DNA of 64,000 bases from Paragonimus skrjabini miyazakii (Eukaryota; Platyhelminthes; Trematoda; Plagiorchiida; Troglotrematidae), in the NCBI GenBank assembly GCA_014338405.1, contig JTDE01000972.1, positions 87,161-151,160 of the forward strand. The letters are read 5' to 3'. Both the position numbers and the translations under genes were made by a program. Shown one piece after another: positions 62,401-64,000 of this stretch. Position 1 is the first letter of the stretch, and each line of letters begins with the position of its first letter. The notes below the pieces were generated by a model. That model was not told where the DNA came from. It saw only the letters and a program-made list of their open reading frames with translations, and ran no database searches.

Positions 62401-64000
62401 AGTAGTTTAACTTCTTGAGTATCGGGTTTGTGAAGATAACATAATTTGGCTGCACCTATAATGATGTCAAGGTCAGATTTGCCAATTTTCTCAGTTTTTA
62501 GAACAGAAGGTTTTTCTTTCTAAAACGCTCAAAGTAACGACCGAAAATCAAACCACATAGCTGGATATTAAAAATCACACTTTGTGGCTAAAGATAACGG
62601 ATTTATCTAAACATTTTCCGCTGAACTTATAACTAGGTCATGCTGTACATAATCCGCCTACATATATTATATTACGTATACTATAAGTCAAACATTATAG
62701 TTAGATGATCTAGAAAAGAGCACAATACGAGGAACCGTACAGGTTGTTGGAACCAACAGTTCTCAGTTATAAGCCTCTTGTTTTCATATAAGCAAGCTGA
62801 GGAGACTAACTTAGAAAACTTCAACCAATTTTTACTACAGGAATATTTACTATGCGCTGTTTACTAAATTGAAGTTATTTTTTGATTTGTGGTTACTTTA
62901 CAAAATTACAGATGAAAACCTGTTGACAACAGTTGCTCTATACTCCGGATATACACTTTTCAGTCAATTCTGCCAAACACTAACGAGTGCATATCATAGC
63001 AACTCGCTCATTAGAGGTTTTTGAGAGTATTCACGTAAATAAATTTGGACTTAGTTGTAGTAAACAGGAGGACACGCTAAGTTGCTGGAAACCTTTACTC
63101 TGTAGTTAGGCCACGAAATAAATGTGGATATCACTATGGGAGGTAGTCAGTAATCTAGTTCAACATAACTCACCCAAAACTGAGGCATCGACTCATTACC
63201 TAAAAAAGCACATGTTTTGGTTAGAAAAATTTATTACGGAACTCAGTTGATATATGCTTTCAGCTATTTAGGCTAACGATAATTTTCAGGTCAGCAGTGC
63301 ATCGTTACCTGACATGAGATCCAGGCAAAAATGAGTGAAAACTCGAGGATTGGATTTAGTCAGTTTATAGCTAATCGGCGGTTGATTAACCTACGTTATA
63401 TTGTTCAAGTAGGTCACACTGGACACTATATTTCCGTCTCCTACTAGTTAGATAAATACATGAAAGTGTATCACCAAGATGCGTACAAATCAATTGATCG
63501 TGTCTCTCGTATTCAGGCAGTGATGTTAATCAATCCCATTTGAGGAGAAGCATCGGACTTTAGTTTCGTTGTGACCAAACATGCGCGGTGTTAAAGGTAT
63601 TCCATCTACACCTGAACAATCACCATTAACCCGTATATTGCTCCGTAAGTGTGTTATTTCAATTTTGCTCAGGTGTTTTATTTGTCGGGTCATCGATTGG
63701 AGTCACCATGAATTTTTCTGAGTTCCCAATCAGAGGGATCAAAAACCTGTGTATTACTCACAGGCAAAAGTGGCTGAACGTTCAGGTATAATATGGCTAT
63801 ACGTAACATGAGGTCAGAGACGCAATGGTAAACTCGGTTACCTAAGCAAACCGTGATCGGAGTTCAAAATCCATGTTGTAGCAAAAGTACGCACCACTTT
63901 TAGGCTCTAACAATGGTAATACTCGGTTAGGTGCTTTGTTTTGAGACAGGCTATTTGAAGAGTCTGTAGGACTTGAGAAGGCGCGATCGCTAGTAAGCGA
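53431..64000. other. No gene recognised with confidence
   Basis: Beyond the 100-N gap. It contains the tRNA-like fragment 59883-59945 and a copy of the motif near 55747. Two short minus-strand coding-like islands (about 60730-60880 and 60870-61020) are described among the findings. Frames at 54056-54403 and 55200-55574 are within the length expected by chance. Confidence 0.45.
59883..59945 (-). other. Degenerate tRNA-like sequence, Leu/Ser type
   Basis: The minus strand reads GTTGGCCGAGCGGATAAG, the A box and D-arm typical of Leu/Ser tRNAs, followed by AGTTTGACTCCC as a decayed B box. The spacing is too short for the long variable arm and the acceptor stem is absent. A tRNA pseudogene or a SINE-related fragment is likely. 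Confidence 0.45.

Overview
This is a eukaryotic, AT-rich stretch of genome with compact coding exons scattered through kilobase-scale introns. Nothing bacterial is visible. Three runs of N (9568-10238, 21689-22173, 53331-53430) mark scaffold gaps. The non-LTR retrotransposon remnants encode the protein style familiar from digenean trematodes (SETWP...RVSN...LRWLGHV...GPRDY...WLETL). I therefore read the source as a parasitic flatworm, probably a trematode; the species cannot be set from this window.

One gene dominates the first 37 kb. On the minus strand, between at least 37026 and 7577, I assembled seven exons of a 3',5'-cyclic nucleotide phosphodiesterase most like the cGMP-specific PDE9 family. 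In transcript order these are: a 253-codon Ser/Thr/Asn-rich exon (36267-37026), a coiled-coil exon (32693-32936), a Cys-rich linker exon (26268-26390), the first catalytic exon with the FHNYKH motif (19371-19602), a 22-nt microexon (18159-18180), the HDLDHPG metal-site exon (17555-17655) and the RYND/ENHH exon (7577-7727). Splice phases agree at every junction except between 32693 and 26390, where one further exon must be missing. The true N-terminus (5' of 37026) and the C-terminal half of the catalytic domain (3' of 7577) were not found. The gene either runs off the left edge or continues in exons I could not see.

The 9.8-kb intron between the last two catalytic exons (7728-17554) is a retroelement graveyard. 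It holds an R2-like element with a CCHC knuckle and a restriction-like endonuclease (9431-10860, broken by one in-frame stop and an N gap), and two LINE 3' ends (8551-9320 and 13690-14960), all on the minus strand. The same intron carries two candidate exons (13231-13371 and 8052-8156). They join in phase 0, end in a stop codon and do not belong to the normal PDE9 domain. They could be an alternative 3' end or a nested gene.

From 37 kb to 64 kb I find no convincing gene. The main landmark is a GC-rich tandem pair of roughly 520-bp repeats (43315-44415), each built from two roughly 180-bp subunits, with a truncated relative at 21340-21402 sharing only one end. Other items are degenerate tRNA-like sequences, short microsatellites, and an 11-bp motif (TGAGGCGGTCA and close variants) at five scattered sites. 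Most of this half is presumably intron or intergenic DNA.
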